Source: Moritella sp. 24 (GTDB lineage Bacteria; Pseudomonadota; Gammaproteobacteria; Enterobacterales; Moritellaceae). Taken from it: a stretch of DNA of 64,000 nucleotides. Shown piece after piece: positions 7,956 to 16,181 of this stretch. The position numbers and the translations under genes were made by a program. The notes beneath the pieces are model-generated. The model worked only from the letters and a program-made list of their open reading frames with translations. It was not told the DNA's origin and ran no database searches. The stretch is taken from assembly GCF_018219155.1 (NCBI RefSeq), contig NZ_CP056123.1, positions 2,737,505 through 2,801,504 on the forward strand, written 5' to 3'. The stretch's first letter is position 1, and each line of letters begins with the position of its first letter.

Positions 7956-8561
7956 GACACGGTTACACGCCTCGGTTTCTATTGATTTTAGGTTGGCGCA
8001 AAGCTCTGTGCCCGCTAAAGATATTAGTGATGGGCAATTATACAAGTCTAGCTTGGATAGATTGACCAGATGCTCGATGCCTGTGAGATTTTCCAGTTTT
8101 CTTGATGTTAGGTATAGCTGTTTGAGGTCGCTAATGCTGGAAATTGTCTCAAGATTCATATGCGGGTAATTTTGGATATTAAGTACCTCGATGGACGAAA
8201 GCTTAAGTAATGATGCCAACCCTTTAGACCATGTAATTAAAGCCACGCGTAGTTTATTGAAGTTGCCCAAATTGATTTTTTGAGATGTTTTGCACTGCAG
8301 TCCTAAAACTTCTAACTGTGGCAGAGACTCAATTACTTTCAGTCCTTTGGCCTCCCAACAATATATTTCCAGACTTTTTAGAAACGATAGACTTGAAAGG
8401 AATGAAATATCAGTAGCCTTAAAGCCAAAGGAGTCCGTTAGCCGTAGAGCATATATATTATTAGCTTTCATATAGGACGCAACATAATTAGACCAAGAAC
8501 CTTTTAATATAAGGACCTTTCCAATTCCATGTTCATCATCCCTTATTTCAAAGTTACTCAT
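7947..8561 (-). CDS. Leucine-rich-repeat protein (cassette)
   Basis: 204 residues consisting of about seven leucine-rich repeats: LKSLEIYCWEAKGLKVIESL, LEVLGLQCKTSQKINLGNF, LRVALITWSKGLASLLKL, IEVLNIQNYPHMNLETISSI, LKQLYLTSRKLENLTGI and LSKLDLYNCPSLISLAG follow each other at about 22-residue spacing. It has no signal peptide or membrane segment, so it is probably a cytoplasmic binding protein. The last codons (CNRVSA) and the stop come from the attC core. Ligand unknown. Confidence 0.75.
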   Translation of the reverse strand: MSNFEIRDDEHGIGKVLILKGSWSNYVASYMKANNIYALRLTDSFGFKATDISFLSSLSFLKSLEIYCWEAKGLKVIESLPQLEVLGLQCKTSQKINLGNFNKLRVALITWSKGLASLLKLSSIEVLNIQNYPHMNLETISSISDLKQLYLTSRKLENLTGIEHLVNLSKLDLYNCPSLISLAGTELCANLKSIETEACNRVSA

Positions 8562-8579
8562 ATCTTCCTTTAGGAGTCA

Positions 8580-8681
8580 TACCAACGCCCCGCTAAGAGG
8601 CGAGTAATAGTTGGCTAAAATGTGAAGCGAAGCGGAACCCAGCCAACTGTTACAAATCCTGCTTTAGCGGCTTGTTAGCCA
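8580..8681 (-). repeat. attC site, 101-bp form
   Basis: Textbook layout on the minus strand: GGCTAACAAGCCGCTAAAG, GTTGGCTG/TAGCCAAC inner arms, CGCCTCTTAGCGGGGCGTTGG end. The left arm is translated as the end of the gene at 8650-9321. Confidence 0.95.
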
Positions 8682-9321
8682 TTTTATACTCATCAAATAC
8701 TTTTCTGAGATCAGCAAAAGGTATTAACTCTAGTTCTACAGGGTTATCAGGTAGCTTTTGATGATCAATATAACGAATATTCTTTACAACATCATACTCA
8801 CCTAAAGCCATATCGAGTAATATATATGAACCAGCGATAAATACATTAGATTCCTGCTCGTTGAAATCTGGGTGATAAACGATTAAATCAAAGAAGCCAT
8901 CTTCTACACGGAAATAAACCCAAACTTTAGAAACATCAAACTCTCTGCCAGCGTATTCTAATTTAAACCCTTCATAACCGTCTATTCTTGGGCGAAAAGC
9001 AATAATGGTAAATAATTCAAGCTCAGGAGCACTTTCGACTAATGACTCAATCTGAGGAAATGTATCAGAAATACCATCAGCGCTTATGATAAATTCTCTT
9101 TTACCATCCTTAACATGAGATATTTCATATGTAACCCCATCCTTATACGAAGTTAATTTCGATGATATTAGACCTAAAACTTTATATCCATCTTTATCAA
9201 ATTCGAAAATAGTAGTTTCATTTTTAGCAAACCACTTCCAAAACTTCTGCTCTTTACTTTCCTTGGCAAATAATCCCATTGGTAACATCACAAGTAATAT
9301 AGTTAATATAAATTTTTTCAT
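8650..9321 (-). CDS. Secreted protein of unknown function whose C-terminus is encoded by attC
   Basis: 223 residues with a clear signal peptide (MKKFILTILLVMLPMGLFA, cleavage near residue 19). The mature part is mixed alpha/beta and acidic, and not assigned to a family. The final residues ANKPLKQDL are the translation of the attC left arm, a tail typical of cassette proteins that lost or never had their own stop codon. The cassette's 5' bases GTTAGGCATT match its own core with one change. The protein is probably periplasmic. Confidence 0.6.
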   Translation of the reverse strand: MKKFILTILLVMLPMGLFAKESKEQKFWKWFAKNETTIFEFDKDGYKVLGLISSKLTSYKDGVTYEISHVKDGKREFIISADGISDTFPQIESLVESAPELELFTIIAFRPRIDGYEGFKLEYAGREFDVSKVWVYFRVEDGFFDLIVYHPDFNEQESNVFIAGSYILLDMALGEYDVVKNIRYIDHQKLPDNPVELELIPFADLRKVFDEYKMANKPLKQDL

Positions 9322-9337
9322 CGGTGCCTGACTGAAT

Positions 9338-9464
9338 GCCTAACGCCTGCATAACACGTTTGCTACGCAGATTTAACTGAATTTTACCGCCTTAATCACT
9401 GAAACTAAAGGCAAACCTACAACGCCGAATGTAGCAAATCGTGTTGATGCATTTGTTATGCGAT
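9338..9464 (-). repeat. attC site, long VCR-like form
   Basis: About 127 bp: CGCATAACAAATGCATCAACACG through to CGTGTTATGCAGGCGTTAGGC on the minus strand; GCAAACGTG-type arms pair across the site. Confidence 0.92.
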
Positions 9465-9465
9465 T

Positions 9466-9993
9466 TTACTTAACGTAATTGACTATCTTTAATGCCACTT
9501 CCCTTGGGGTAAGATTACTGTTATCGATTGATTGTGTATTCTCGTGATTAATACCTAAAAACTTCATATTATTAAGCAAATTTGAAATCGTTGTTTGGCA
9601 CGATAGTTTGTGTGATTGCTGTCTTTCTTCAGAAACTGAACGGTCTAAAATGACTTCAGCCTTTGGGCATAAATGGATTGGATACACTTCGATTTCGTTT
9701 TCAGCAAAAAAGTCGAGATATTTATTAATTTCTAGAGAATCACTTTCTGCGCAAGTCATATATGTCATTACAAGATGAGATACACCAATTGATTTCGCTT
9801 TGGCTAAAACAGTTCTTCTAATGCCATTAGTAAAGTCACTAAAATCTTTGTCACCAAACTCATCGTAAATCGCCAAGCTTAAATCAACAGCTAAATGATT
9901 ATGAAGCAATTTATAGCCATAATGCTCATGTAAGTACTTTGCAACGGTTAATTTACCTGCTGCTGGAGCACCGTGAATCCAAATTAACTTCAT
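9466..9993 (-). CDS. P-loop NTPase of the shikimate-kinase/AAA_18 type (cassette)
   Basis: 175 residues. Walker A is GAPAAGKLT at residues 7-15; a following YHGxxHNHLAVDL region (HYGYKLLHNHLAVDLSLAIYDEF) and a C-terminal lid with DRSVSEERQQSHKL match small nucleotide or antibiotic kinases related to chloramphenicol phosphotransferase. It may phosphorylate a small molecule or act as a toxin/antidote kinase, but the substrate is unknown. The start has a good site (GAGGTG). The cassette's 5' bases complement its own core exactly (GTTATGCGATT/AATCGCATAAC). Confidence 0.75.
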   Translation of the reverse strand: MKLIWIHGAPAAGKLTVAKYLHEHYGYKLLHNHLAVDLSLAIYDEFGDKDFSDFTNGIRRTVLAKAKSIGVSHLVMTYMTCAESDSLEINKYLDFFAENEIEVYPIHLCPKAEVILDRSVSEERQQSHKLSCQTTISNLLNNMKFLGINHENTQSIDNSNLTPREVALKIVNYVK

Positions 9994-10016
9994 ATACGCA
10001 CCTCATCCATTGAATC

Positions 10017-10114
10017 GCATAACGCCCTAATAATGGACAAAAATTGTTGGCTAAAATGTTGAGGAACGAAAACAGCCAACTGTTTTTTGTCCTTATTAAT
10101 TAGCTTGTTAGCAT
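10017..10114 (-). repeat. attC site, about 98 bp
   Basis: On the minus strand GCTAACAAGCTAATTAATAAGGAC, the pair CAGTTGGCTG/TAGCCAACAATT, and GTCCATTATTAGGGCGTTATGC. Confidence 0.95.
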
Positions 10115-10115
10115 T

Positions 10116-10739
10116 CTAGTCGACAAGCTTTGAGAGAAGAGTTTTAAAGTGTGCGTTGTTTGAATCAATTGCCTCTTTTAGCCCTTTGGTCCCCGTGCCA
10201 TCACCAACTTCTGAATTTATAAGTTTAATGATATCGTATCTTATAACATTAAGTTTTGAACCAATATCCTCTGATACAAACCACTTTATCAAAGCTGTTT
10301 TATCACCACCAAGTTCATGAGACTTTCCTCTAAACTCTATCATTAAATCGACTATTTCAGAGTTTTTTAACTCTATTTCTTTAGATACATCATCACGAGA
10401 TACAACATGTAATTTGTCCAATGATGCAATCATATTTTTCGTTGCATCAAGTAAGTTTGAATGAAACACATCATCGTTAACTGAAGGGTCAATGAGAGCG
10501 ATTAAGGCAGAACGATATTCACTAACATATTTGATGTATTCTAATGCGGCATCTTTTTTTCGAGTTAAATTTAAATCATCTAAATGCTTTAGTCTATTGA
10601 ATACTATTGCAATAAAAGCACCAATCATTGCCATAAATGGCGTGGTGTATTGAGGTATAAATGCACCGGTTAGTTGGCTTGAGATAAAACCAGCAACAAA
10701 TACCAAGATAAGAACGAAAAATATTTCTTTTGTCGACAT
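10116..10739 (-). CDS. Two-TM membrane protein with helical C-terminal domain (cassette)
   Basis: 207 residues, family not recognised. TM1 lies at about residues 6-22 (IFFVLILVFVAGFISSQ), TM2 at 35-46 (FMAMIGAFIAIVFN), then a basic RLKH and a largely alpha-helical domain to the C-terminus. It parallels the gene at 7188-7853 in plan but not clearly in sequence. The cassette is intact: GTTAGCATT at its 5' end complements AATGCTAAC in its core. Confidence 0.6.
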   Translation of the reverse strand: MSTKEIFFVLILVFVAGFISSQLTGAFIPQYTTPFMAMIGAFIAIVFNRLKHLDDLNLTRKKDAALEYIKYVSEYRSALIALIDPSVNDDVFHSNLLDATKNMIASLDKLHVVSRDDVSKEIELKNSEIVDLMIEFRGKSHELGGDKTALIKWFVSEDIGSKLNVIRYDIIKLINSEVGDGTGTKGLKEAIDSNNAHFKTLLSKLVD

Positions 10740-10776
10740 GTTATAAATACTCTAAATGACACTGAATTCTAAATAA

Positions 10777-10878
10777 TGCTAACGTCCCAATTAAGCGGAC
10801 TAAAATTGTGCGCCAAGCTTATTGAGGAGCGAAACATGGCGCACTGTTTAGTTCAGATTAAATTGCTTGTTAAGTGCC
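10777..10878 (-). repeat. attC site, about 100 bp
   Basis: On the minus strand CTTAACAAGCAATTTAATCTGAAC, the pair GTGCGCCATG/TTGGCGCAC, and GTCCGCTTAATTGGGACGTTAGC. Confidence 0.95.
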
Positions 10879-11331
10879 TTTTTGAGCAAGACTATTAATG
10901 GTAGATAGTTCAGCTTGCCACCAAAGTAACGCATCGGACAACTGTTCAAAAAGATCGTGCCCATCTAGAGTAAGGTTAATAGTGTTGTCTATAACATCAG
11001 CATTCCCTGCAGAATCGGTATCTATCAACTCACATTTATAAGTAATGAAATTAAGTTCATACTCTTTTAAAACAAGGTTTCTCGATTCATTAATAAATGT
11101 CCAAAAAATTTTAGGTTCAGGCTTATTTTGATTGATTTTAAGCCACCACTTTTCGATTACGGACTTATGAGTTATTGATAATTTAGAATCTACTTTGTGG
11201 AGGACATGACCGACCATTCGAAGTAGACAAATAGTAGAAACCCAATGCACTCGCAATTCTTCATCATTTAAAGCACCTTCCATTAAACGACATGACACCC
11301 AAGCGTCATCAAGAACTTTTTGGGATTTCAT
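10870..11331 (-). CDS. Cassette protein of unknown function, first cassette of the array
   Basis: 153 residues, soluble, no family recognised. I chose ATG 11331 because GGAGG lies five bases upstream; the ATG at 11355 straddles the attI/cassette junction and would be created only by integration. The protein is mostly helical with many tryptophans (KSVIEKWWLKI, LLWWQAEL). It is the cassette nearest attI, thus normally the latest acquired and best expressed. Its 5' bases GTTAAGTGCC are the exact complement of its own core GGCACTTAAC. Confidence 0.6.
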   Translation of the reverse strand: MKSQKVLDDAWVSCRLMEGALNDEELRVHWVSTICLLRMVGHVLHKVDSKLSITHKSVIEKWWLKINQNKPEPKIFWTFINESRNLVLKEYELNFITYKCELIDTDSAGNADVIDNTINLTLDGHDLFEQLSDALLWWQAELSTINSLAQKGT

Positions 11332-11352
11332 ATAGCCTCCATTGGCACTTAA

Positions 11353-11633
11353 CATTTGTATAGCAGGACTTCTCGATTTGCCAAATCAATTCACCGCTAC
11401 AAAGTAAAATCAATCCTCTGAAAGCTAAAACTATACTTCAAATAGCGTAAATACTTCTTTCTGGAAAAATGAGCCGTCTTGTAAATTATAATAAAAACTC
11501 GCTATGTAACTGAGTATATTAACTTAATTTTTTAATAACAAGCGAAACAAGACTGTTTTCCTACAAACCGTGATTACAATTATAAGAATATGAATCGCAC
11601 TGTGTATAACATCAGTTCAATGGAGTTATGTAT
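11353..11633 (-). other. Putative attI and divergent promoter region of the integron
   Basis: The cassette recombination point is at about 11353, where GTTAAGTGCC begins. The 280 bases behind it hold no gene and are AT-rich; this is the place where attI and the divergent Pc/Pint promoters should lie. TATAAT-like boxes occur on both strands, for example near 11480-11500 and 11603, but I cannot fix them. Confidence 0.45.
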
Positions 11634-11714
11634 ATGCCAGCAAGTCCGTTCATGGAATCGTTCAGATCTGGGATGCGAGTAAAAGTGGTTATAAAAAAAG
11701 GCCTGTTACTCTAG
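11634..11714 (+). pseudogene. intI: Probable remnant of the integron integrase gene intI
   Basis: A short frame starts with a good site (GGAG, nine bases upstream) and reads MPASPFMESFRSGMRVK. This fits the start of integron integrases, where a SPFxxxxRxxMRxK(G/H)YS pattern precedes the conserved RTE-Y segment. After codon 17 the likeness ends and the frame runs through the gyrA terminator hairpin to a TAG. Orientation and place are right: plus strand, divergent from the cassettes, beyond attI. About 300 codons are missing. The assignment rests on 17 residues plus position. Confidence 0.5.
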
Positions 11715-11730
11715 GAGTAACAGGCCTTAT
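11692..11730 (-). terminator. Rho-independent terminator of gyrA
   Basis: Perfect 14-bp stem AAGGCCTGTTACTC / GAGTAACAGGCCTT with a 3-base loop, followed on the minus strand by TTTTTTT. Confidence 0.95.
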
Positions 11731-11770
11731 GAAGTTAATCTAGTTTAGTACATCACTGCACTATCCTTAA

Positions 11771-14482
11771 TTACTCTTCAGTAGCTTCTTCTGCGCTATC
11801 AGCAGCATCAGTTGGAGCAGCTGGAACTTCTGTTGGTGCTTCAGCATTTTCTGCATCAACAACAACTGCGTTCTCATCTTCTTCAACTTCATCGATACGT
11901 TGTAAACCAACAACGAGCTCATCTTCACCTGTACGGATTAGACGAACGCCTTGTGTGTTACGACCAACCATAGATACTTCAGAAGCACGTGTTCTTACTA
12001 GCGTGCCACCGTTAGTAATAAGCATTAGCTCATCACCGTCAAGTACCTGTGTTGCGCCAACAACTTTACCGTTACGCTCACTTACTTTAATTGAAACAAC
12101 ACCCTTAGTACCGCGACTCTTCGCAGGGTATTCTTCAAGTGCAGTACGCTTACCGTAACCGTTTTCAGTTGCCGTTAAGATTGCGCCATCGTTCTTCGGT
12201 ACGATTAGAGAAACAACTTTTTGTTCGCCCTCTAATTTAATACCACGAACACCAGTCGCTGTACGGCCCATAGGACGTACACCTTTGAACTTGATTTCAG
12301 GTTTGCCATTCTCATCAAGAACAGGGTTACCTTCTTCGTCAAGTACAGGCGTTTCTTCAAACTCGCAGAAACGTACTACTTTACCTTCATCAGAGAACAA
12401 CATAATGTCGTTAGTACCATCAGTGATATCAACACCAATTAGTTCATTCCCTTCATTCAGGTTAACCGCGATGATACCGCCAGCACGAGGCTTGCTGTAT
12501 GCACTTAATGCAGTTTTCTTCACTGTACCGTTAGCTGTTGCCATGAAGACAAACTTGTCATCTTCAAACTCAGACACAGGTAGGATCGCAGTAATACGCT
12601 CACCTTCTTCCAGTGGTAGTAAGTTCACAATTGGCTTACCACGGGCTTGACGACTAGCTAATGGTAATTGATATACCTTCATCCAGTACAAGCGACCACG
12701 GCTTGAGAAGCACAGAATATGATCATGTGTATTAGCAACCAACAGACGTTCAATGAAATCTTCTTCTTTCATCTTCGTTGCTGACTTACCTTTACCGCCA
12801 CGACGCTGTGCTTCGTAATCAGTAAGAGGTTGATACTTAACATAACCTTCGTGAGACAGTGTTACTACAACATCTTCACGTTCAATTAAGTCTTCTAAAT
12901 TAATATCAGCACTGCTTGCAGAAATCTCAGTACGACGTTCGTCACCAAATGCATCTTTTGAAGCTTGTAGCTCTTCAGTGATCACTTCTAATAAACGCGA
13001 AGGCGTATTAAGGATGTACAATAGTTCTGCAATAGCATCAAGTAATTCTTTGTATTCGTTAAGAATTTTCTCGTGCTCTAGGCCTGTTAGTTTGTGTAAA
13101 CGTAAGTCTAGGATTGCTTGTGCTTGTATTTCAGTTAAGAAATACGAACCTTCACGAATACCAAACTCTGGTTCTAACCACTCAGGACGTGCTGCGTCAT
13201 CACCAGAACGCGCTAACATTGCAGCAACATCACCTAACTGCCAGCCGCGGCTGATCAAGGCTTGTTTTGCTTCTGCAGATGATGGAGATTGCTTAATTAA
13301 GGCAATGATTTCATCAATATTTGCTAATGCAATTGCTAACGACTCAAGGATATGAGCACGTTCACGCGCTTTACGCAGTTCAAATACAGTACGACGTGTA
13401 ACAACTTCACGACGGTGACGTAAGAACGCATCTAGCATTTCTTTTAGCGTAAATATTTTTGGTTGGTTGTCGATCAATGCAACCATATTTATACCAAACA
13501 CAACTTGCATTTGTGTTTGAGCATAAAGGTTGTTTAATACAACTTCACCAACAGCATCACGTTTAACTTCAACAACCATACGCATACCATCTTTATCAGA
13601 TTCGTCGCGTAGTGCACTGATGCCTTCAATTTTCTTATCTTTAACAAACTCAGCAATACGTTCAATCAAACGTGCTTTGTTTACTTGATACGGTAGTTCG
13701 TGAACAATAATCGTTTCTCTGCCACGATCATTGGTTTCAATATCTGCGCGCGCACGGATATGAATTTTACCACGACCAGTACGGTAAGCTTGCTCAATGC
13801 CAGCTTTACCATTAATGATACCGTGTGTTGGGAAATCTGGGCCTGGAATGTATTCCATTAATTCTTCAAGACTTAGGTCTGGATTTTGAATTAATGCTAA
13901 ACAACCATTAATCACCTCATTCAAGCTGTGAGGTGGGATGTTTGTTGCCATACCTACGGCAATACCTGACGCACCATTAACCAATAGGTTAGGAATACGT
14001 GTTGGCATAACTTCCGGGATGAATTCCGTACCATCATAGTTTGGTACGTAATCAACCGTTTCCTTGTCTAAATCTGCAAGTAATTCATGCGCAATTTTTG
14101 ACATTCTGATTTCGGTATAACGCATTGCTGCTGCCGAATCACCATCAACAGAACCGAAGTTACCTTGACCATCAACAAGCATGTAGCGCAAAGAGAAAGG
14201 CTGCGCCATACGTACAATAGTGTCATAAACAGCTGTATCACCGTGTGGGTGATATTTACCGATTACATCACCAACAACACGTGCTGATTTTTTGTATGGT
14301 TTATTCCAGTCATTCTTCAATTCGTTCATCGCGAATAAAACGCGGCGGTGAACTGGTTTCAAACCATCGCGAACATCAGGAAGAGCACGACCTACAATTA
14401 CGCTCATTGCGTAATCTAAATAAGAATTCTTTAATTCTTCTTCAATATTGATAGGTGTGATTTCTGTGGCTAAATTACTCAT
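11771..14482 (-). CDS. gyrA: DNA gyrase subunit A
   Basis: 903 residues, the expected length. The ATP-dependent type II topoisomerase subunit that breaks and rejoins DNA; it works with GyrB. The N-terminus reads [50 protein letters not shown]; the catalytic tyrosine lies in the motif AAAMRYTE. The quinolone-resistance region is [17 protein letters not shown], with Ser83/Asp87 equivalents seen as T and D. A GyrA box is present (QRRGGKG). The C-terminal beta-pinwheel ends in an acidic Glu/Asp-Ala-rich tail, longer than in E. coli. Single gene with its own terminator. Confidence 0.98.
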   Translation of the reverse strand: MSNLATEITPINIEEELKNSYLDYAMSVIVGRALPDVRDGLKPVHRRVLFAMNELKNDWNKPYKKSARVVGDVIGKYHPHGDTAVYDTIVRMAQPFSLRYMLVDGQGNFGSVDGDSAAAMRYTEIRMSKIAHELLADLDKETVDYVPNYDGTEFIPEVMPTRIPNLLVNGASGIAVGMATNIPPHSLNEVINGCLALIQNPDLSLEELMEYIPGPDFPTHGIINGKAGIEQAYRTGRGKIHIRARADIETNDRGRETIIVHELPYQVNKARLIERIAEFVKDKKIEGISALRDESDKDGMRMVVEVKRDAVGEVVLNNLYAQTQMQVVFGINMVALIDNQPKIFTLKEMLDAFLRHRREVVTRRTVFELRKARERAHILESLAIALANIDEIIALIKQSPSSAEAKQALISRGWQLGDVAAMLARSGDDAARPEWLEPEFGIREGSYFLTEIQAQAILDLRLHKLTGLEHEKILNEYKELLDAIAELLYILNTPSRLLEVITEELQASKDAFGDERRTEISASSADINLEDLIEREDVVVTLSHEGYVKYQPLTDYEAQRRGGKGKSATKMKEEDFIERLLVANTHDHILCFSSRGRLYWMKVYQLPLASRQARGKPIVNLLPLEEGERITAILPVSEFEDDKFVFMATANGTVKKTALSAYSKPRAGGIIAVNLNEGNELIGVDITDGTNDIMLFSDEGKVVRFCEFEETPVLDEEGNPVLDENGKPEIKFKGVRPMGRTATGVRGIKLEGEQKVVSLIVPKNDGAILTATENGYGKRTALEEYPAKSRGTKGVVSIKVSERNGKVVGATQVLDGDELMLITNGGTLVRTRASEVSMVGRNTQGVRLIRTGEDELVVGLQRIDEVEEDENAVVVDAENAEAPTEVPAAPTDAADSAEEATEE

Positions 14483-14715
14483 ATAAGCCTTTACCCCTAA
14501 GTTTTAAAGTGCTTTCTATTATATTTTTAGAGATTCATTCTAACATAATATTTGCTAGCAAATACAATATATAAAAAAATTAACTCAGTTGAATACCATT
14601 TTATTAACTATTTATTGTTCGACCCATAAATAATACTTCTGAAATCATTTTATCGTTATATACTGTGCCCATATTTATTACTTTTCACCTTATTAATGTA
14701 TCAAGAAGACTTTGT

Positions 14716-15414
14716 ATGAATGTAGATAAACAGGAAATCGCTAAATTTGAAGCTATGGCCAGCCGTTGGTGGGATCCAGCTGGTGACTTCAAACCATTAC
14801 ATCAAATAAATCCATTACGCTTAGACTACATTGATGAACGCTGTGGCGGTCTATTTGGTAAGCGAGTACTTGATGTTGGTTGTGGTGGCGGAATATTAAC
14901 AGAAAGTATGGCTCGCCGTGGTGCAAGCGCATTAGGTGTTGATATGGGTAAAGAACCCCTCAACGTTGCTAAGTTACACGCACTTGAGACTGGTACAGAA
15001 GTTGAATACCGTCAAGTGTTGATCGAACAACTTGCAGACGAACAGCCAAATAGCTTTGATGTTGTGACTTGTATGGAAATGTTAGAGCACGTTCCCGATC
15101 CAGGTTCAGTTATTAATGCGTGTATGCGTTTGGTTAAACCGGGTGGTCATGTATTCTTCTCGACAATCAATCGTAACTTAAAATCATACTTATTTATGAT
15201 TGTTGGTGCAGAAAAGATATTAAAAATGATGCCTAACGGTACGCACGATCATAAGAAGTTTATCCGCCCATCAGAGCTATTGCATTGGGTTGATCAATCA
15301 GGTCTATACTGTCACCACATGACAGGCCTGCATTATGTACCCCTTGTTGACCAGTTCAAACTTGGCGATAATGTTGACGTTAACTATATGCTACATACAC
15401 AGCTTATCGATTAA
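14716..15414 (+). CDS. ubiG: Ubiquinone biosynthesis O-methyltransferase
   Basis: SAM-dependent methyltransferase that performs both O-methylations of ubiquinone synthesis. I chose ATG 14716 ([20 protein letters not shown]), which matches E. coli UbiG; a longer GTG-initiated frame from 14665 is unlikely. SAM site: [20 protein letters not shown] at about residues 49-68. The post-motif [11 protein letters not shown] and the late GLHYVPL are as in the family. It is divergent from gyrA, as in other gammaproteobacteria. A stem-loop (TCACCTAACA/TGTTAGGTGA) follows the stop codon. Confidence 0.97.
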   Translation: MNVDKQEIAKFEAMASRWWDPAGDFKPLHQINPLRLDYIDERCGGLFGKRVLDVGCGGGILTESMARRGASALGVDMGKEPLNVAKLHALETGTEVEYRQVLIEQLADEQPNSFDVVTCMEMLEHVPDPGSVINACMRLVKPGGHVFFSTINRNLKSYLFMIVGAEKILKMMPNGTHDHKKFIRPSELLHWVDQSGLYCHHMTGLHYVPLVDQFKLGDNVDVNYMLHTQLID

Positions 15415-15424
15415 TACGTCTATT

Positions 15425-15452
15425 TCACCTAACAGCGTCCGTTGTTAGGTGA
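15425..15452 (+). terminator. Hairpin after ubiG
   Basis: Inverted repeat TCACCTAACA / TGTTAGGTGA just behind the stop codon; the following bases are CT-rich rather than a pure T tract. Confidence 0.55.
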
Positions 15453-15476
15453 CCTTCTCTTCTGAGTTCGCTTCCT

Positions 15477-15633
15477 TTACCTATTACCTATTACCTATTA
15501 CCTATTACCTATTACCTATTACCTATTACCTATTACCTATTACCTATTACCTATTACCTATTACCTATTACCTATTACCTATTACCTATTACCTATTACC
15601 TATTACCTATTACCTATTACCTATTACCTATTA
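15477..15633. repeat. Heptanucleotide tandem repeat, about 22 copies of CTATTAC
   Basis: 157 bases of nearly perfect CTATTAC repetition between ubiG and nrdA. An ORF reads through it only because the 7-bp unit has no stop in that frame; it is not a gene. Such arrays are length-unstable and may vary between cells. Related units are found at 5464 (CCAATTA) and 29592 (CTTACTATTAC). Confidence 0.98.
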
Positions 15634-16033
15634 TTCACGATTTTAACGACTCACACCTAATTACCAAGAATATATGGTGAATTTCTCGCTTCCTTTTGGC
15701 CTGTTAACTTCACGATAGATCTTCACTTTGTAGGTAATATGAAACCTCCTGCATACAAAATGACGTAATTGTTTGTAATTACAACCACCTCAAAAAATTA
15801 TAAATTTGTACTTGCATGATAGTTTTGTAAACGAATTCGCTGTAAATATAATCAAAGTTTTTGAAGATCTTCACATAAGCTTGGCAACACTTTTTTTTCT
15901 TTTTTTTTTCACTTTAACTGTTGATTTTTGCTAACCGCAATTGATCACTGAGGCCAGAATGTAAGTCGCTACTAACTCATCAATTTATCCACATGTTGTT
16001 CCCTTTTCTGCCACTTGCCAAAAAATGATTATC
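15634..16033. other. nrdA upstream region with a DnaA box
   Basis: No gene. A perfect DnaA box TTATCCACA lies at 15985-15993 and a poly-T stretch at 15892-15911. DnaA control of nrdAB is established in E. coli, so this box is likely functional. The rest is AT-rich and shows nothing recognisable. Confidence 0.7.
15985..15993 (+). promoter_or_regulatory. DnaA box upstream of nrdA
   Basis: Perfect TTATCCACA, about 190 bases before the nrdA start. In E. coli DnaA binds upstream of nrdAB and modulates its transcription. Confidence 0.7.
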
Positions 16034-16079
16034 ACACTATCTTGTATGCATAATAACAAGCCAACACTATATATTGTGT
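16034..16079 (+). promoter_or_regulatory. Pair of NrdR boxes upstream of nrdA
   Basis: Two 16-bp palindromic sites, ACACTATCTTGTATGC at 16034 and ACACTATATATTGTGT at 16064, 30 bases apart (about three helix turns). This matches the NrdR box consensus acaCwAtATaTwGtgt and the tandem layout seen before class I nrd operons. NrdR represses ribonucleotide reductase when dATP is high. Confidence 0.85.
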
Positions 16080-16181
16080 ATTAACGAATATATCAATACT
16101 AGTGATGGTAATGACAATCAGCGTTATAAGCATCTCCATTCGGGAGATATTCTTAACATTGTTTTAAGGTTAATCAGCTAA

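Larger units (their letters stand above)
2862..11353 (-). mobile_element. Sedentary chromosomal integron cassette array
   Basis: Twelve recognisable minus-strand genes, each small and of unrelated function, alternate with attC-like sites. The sites share a core GTTAGC/GTTATG at the gene end, an imperfect inverted repeat, and a GGCGTTA-type end. In several cassettes the first bases are the exact complement of the R'' core of the same cassette's own attC (GGCACTTAAC/GTTAAGTGCC; AATGCTAAC/GTTAGCATT; AATCGCATAAC/GTTATGCGATT; ATTGCTTATAAC/GTTATAAGCAAT). That is diagnostic of cassettes that once circularised. The attI side is at the high-coordinate end near 11353. No complete integrase gene is present in the window. 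Confidence 0.92.

Noticed and set aside
11955-13355. Several plus-strand ORFs inside gyrA (up to 125 codons)
   Set aside because: Antisense shadows of a strongly conserved gene; no ribosome site or recognisable product.
15477-15633. CRISPR-like periodic repeat
   Set aside because: The units are 7 bp and contiguous, with no spacers and no cas genes; a plain tandem repeat.
15449-15646. Apparent 65-codon ORF full of repeated TYYLLPI
   Set aside because: It is only the read-through of the CTATTAC heptamer array; no ribosome site and no natural protein pattern.
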